This document shows, one piece after another, positions 6,263 to 6,944 of a DNA stretch of 6,944 nt. Numbering within the stretch: position 1 is the stretch's first letter; every line of letters begins with the position of its first letter. The notes below the pieces were generated by a model. It was given only the letters and a program-made list of their open reading frames with translations, was not told where the DNA came from and searched no databases. Source of the DNA: JAFDZW01 sp038229915 (lineage in GTDB: Bacteria > Bacteroidota > Ignavibacteria > Palsa-1295); contig JBBRNY010000119.1 in the NCBI GenBank assembly GCA_038229915.1, positions 1 to 6,944 on the forward strand, in the 5' to 3' direction. The position numbers and the translations under genes are program-made.

Positions 6263-6336
6263 TAGGGATGGCAAAAAAATGTGGTAATTTCGCATTGCCA
6301 ACATGTGATAGGTACTAAAAATTTGAAAAAGCTGAG

Positions 6337-6342
6337 AAGGAG
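6337..6342 (+). promoter_or_regulatory. Ribosome binding site of the STAS gene
   Basis: AAGGAG lies 6 bases before the ATG at 6349. This is a strong Shine-Dalgarno sequence and decides the start of this gene. Confidence 0.85.
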
Positions 6343-6348
6343 CCTGAT

Positions 6349-6944
6349 ATGAATTTTACTGTAGAACAACGAGACCGTGCGGCGATCTTTCGCCCACAAG
6401 AACCGCGGCTTGATTCGCTGCTGGTCCCTGAACTCAAAGCAGAGTTTCTGATCCTCGCTCAACCTGATGTCGAGAAATTGATCGTAGATCTGTCCGATGT
6501 CGAGTATGTCGATTCCGCCGGACTTTCGGCGTTGCTACTTGCTCGTCGTCAGCAGGTCTCACACGACGGTGACGTTCGTTTGGTGGGCGTACGCGACGAA
6601 GTAAGGTCTTTACTTGAGCTTACCCAGCTCAATCGGGTATTCCCGATCTATGAGACGGTACAGGCGGCTCTCGAAGCACCACAGCTTTCGACGATCCATG
6701 TTCCCGGCGATGGGATAGACTCGACTACATCGGCATTGTCTTCAGGAATGAAGGCTGCTGCTGTTGGGGCAGGCGCCGCTGCGATGCTCGGGGCTATTGC
6801 GATGACCGATGCTGAAAGCGACCTCTTGTTCGCTTTGGGTGATGATGAACTTGATGAAGACCCTGATGACGACGACGATGAGTTTTTCGATGATGATGAC
6901 GACGAAGAGCTTGACGATGAGGTCGAGAAAACGGAAAAGCCCGA
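6349..6944 (+). CDS. STAS-domain protein (anti-sigma-factor-antagonist-like) with acidic tail, 3' partial
   Basis: The frame stays open from a well-placed ATG to the window edge, giving 198 residues. Residues about 1-110 form a STAS domain: the strand LIVDLSDVEYVDSAGLSALLLARR carries the DSAG motif with Ser56, where family members of the SpoIIAA/RsbV type are phosphorylated by an anti-sigma kinase. It is followed by VRLVGV and a LLELTQLNRVFPIYETVQAAL helix and strand. After a linker comes an Ala/Gly-rich hydrophobic stretch (about 135-152), then a highly acidic region (about 165-193) made mostly of Asp and Glu. Classical RsbV-like proteins are only about 100-120 residues, so the extension is unusual. 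No kinase or phosphatase partner is visible, so the regulatory target is unknown. The gene is divergent from citrate synthase. The domain call is firm. The role as an anti-sigma antagonist is inferred, and another STAS-based signalling role is possible. Confidence 0.85.
   Translation, partial: MNFTVEQRDRAAIFRPQEPRLDSLLVPELKAEFLILAQPDVEKLIVDLSDVEYVDSAGLSALLLARRQQVSHDGDVRLVGVRDEVRSLLELTQLNRVFPIYETVQAALEAPQLSTIHVPGDGIDSTTSALSSGMKAAAVGAGAAAMLGAIAMTDAESDLLFALGDDELDEDPDDDDDEFFDDDDDEELDDEVEKTEKP

Noticed and set aside
6127..6462. 111-residue minus-strand open frame across the citrate synthase/STAS intergenic region
   Set aside because: It overlaps the STAS gene start and its strong ribosome binding site, consists of AT-rich non-coding translation, and resembles no known protein.

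Overview
The window looks like chromosomal DNA from a bacterium of the Bacteroidota/Chlorobiota (FCB) side of the tree, possibly an Ignavibacteria- or Kapabacteria-like lineage. This is an inference and only moderately secure. The best clue is that TAnnTTTG-type -7 promoter boxes, in the form TATTTTTG, occur in the intergenic spaces in front of four housekeeping-type genes and, by my reading, nowhere inside genes. The host genes have a balanced base composition, and only some of them have a clear Shine-Dalgarno sequence.

Region 1 (1-2475) is visibly AT-rich and carries a compact type II restriction-modification cassette. It starts 9 bases after the stop of a mostly missing upstream gene. The first gene is a 470-residue putative restriction endonuclease with a C-terminal DUF3883-like PD-(D/E)xK nuclease domain. 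It overlaps by 13 bases a C5-cytosine DNA methyltransferase. The methyltransferase has every conserved motif (I, IV, VI, VIII, IX, X) in one reading frame, but an in-frame TAA at 2071-2073 cuts it between motif VIII and the target-recognition region. Composition, scarcity of GATC and gene content all suggest that this block was acquired horizontally.

Region 2 (2481-4016, minus strand) is a MOP-superfamily (Wzx-like) polysaccharide/lipid-linked oligosaccharide flippase. It converges on the methyltransferase with only 5 bases between the two stop codons. Region 3 (4096-4866, plus strand) is a DUF92 membrane protein, divergent from the flippase. The space between them holds a nearly symmetrical pair of outward-facing promoter boxes, which form an 11-bp inverted repeat.

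Region 4 (4923-6086, minus strand) is a complete citrate synthase. It converges on the DUF92 gene, and the two genes share a bidirectional hairpin terminator. Region 5 (6349 to the end, plus strand) is a STAS-domain (anti-sigma-factor-antagonist-like) protein with a hydrophobic Ala/Gly segment and a very acidic tail. It runs off the right edge and is divergent from citrate synthase across a 262-base regulatory space.

Apart from the restriction-modification pair, the genes do not form one pathway. The flippase, DUF92 protein, citrate synthase and STAS protein look like separately transcribed core genes. I saw no RNA gene, CRISPR array, insertion sequence or intact mobile element. I did not find a wholly new system. 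The points most worth a second look are the interrupted methyltransferase beside an intact nuclease, and the STAS protein with its unusual tail.
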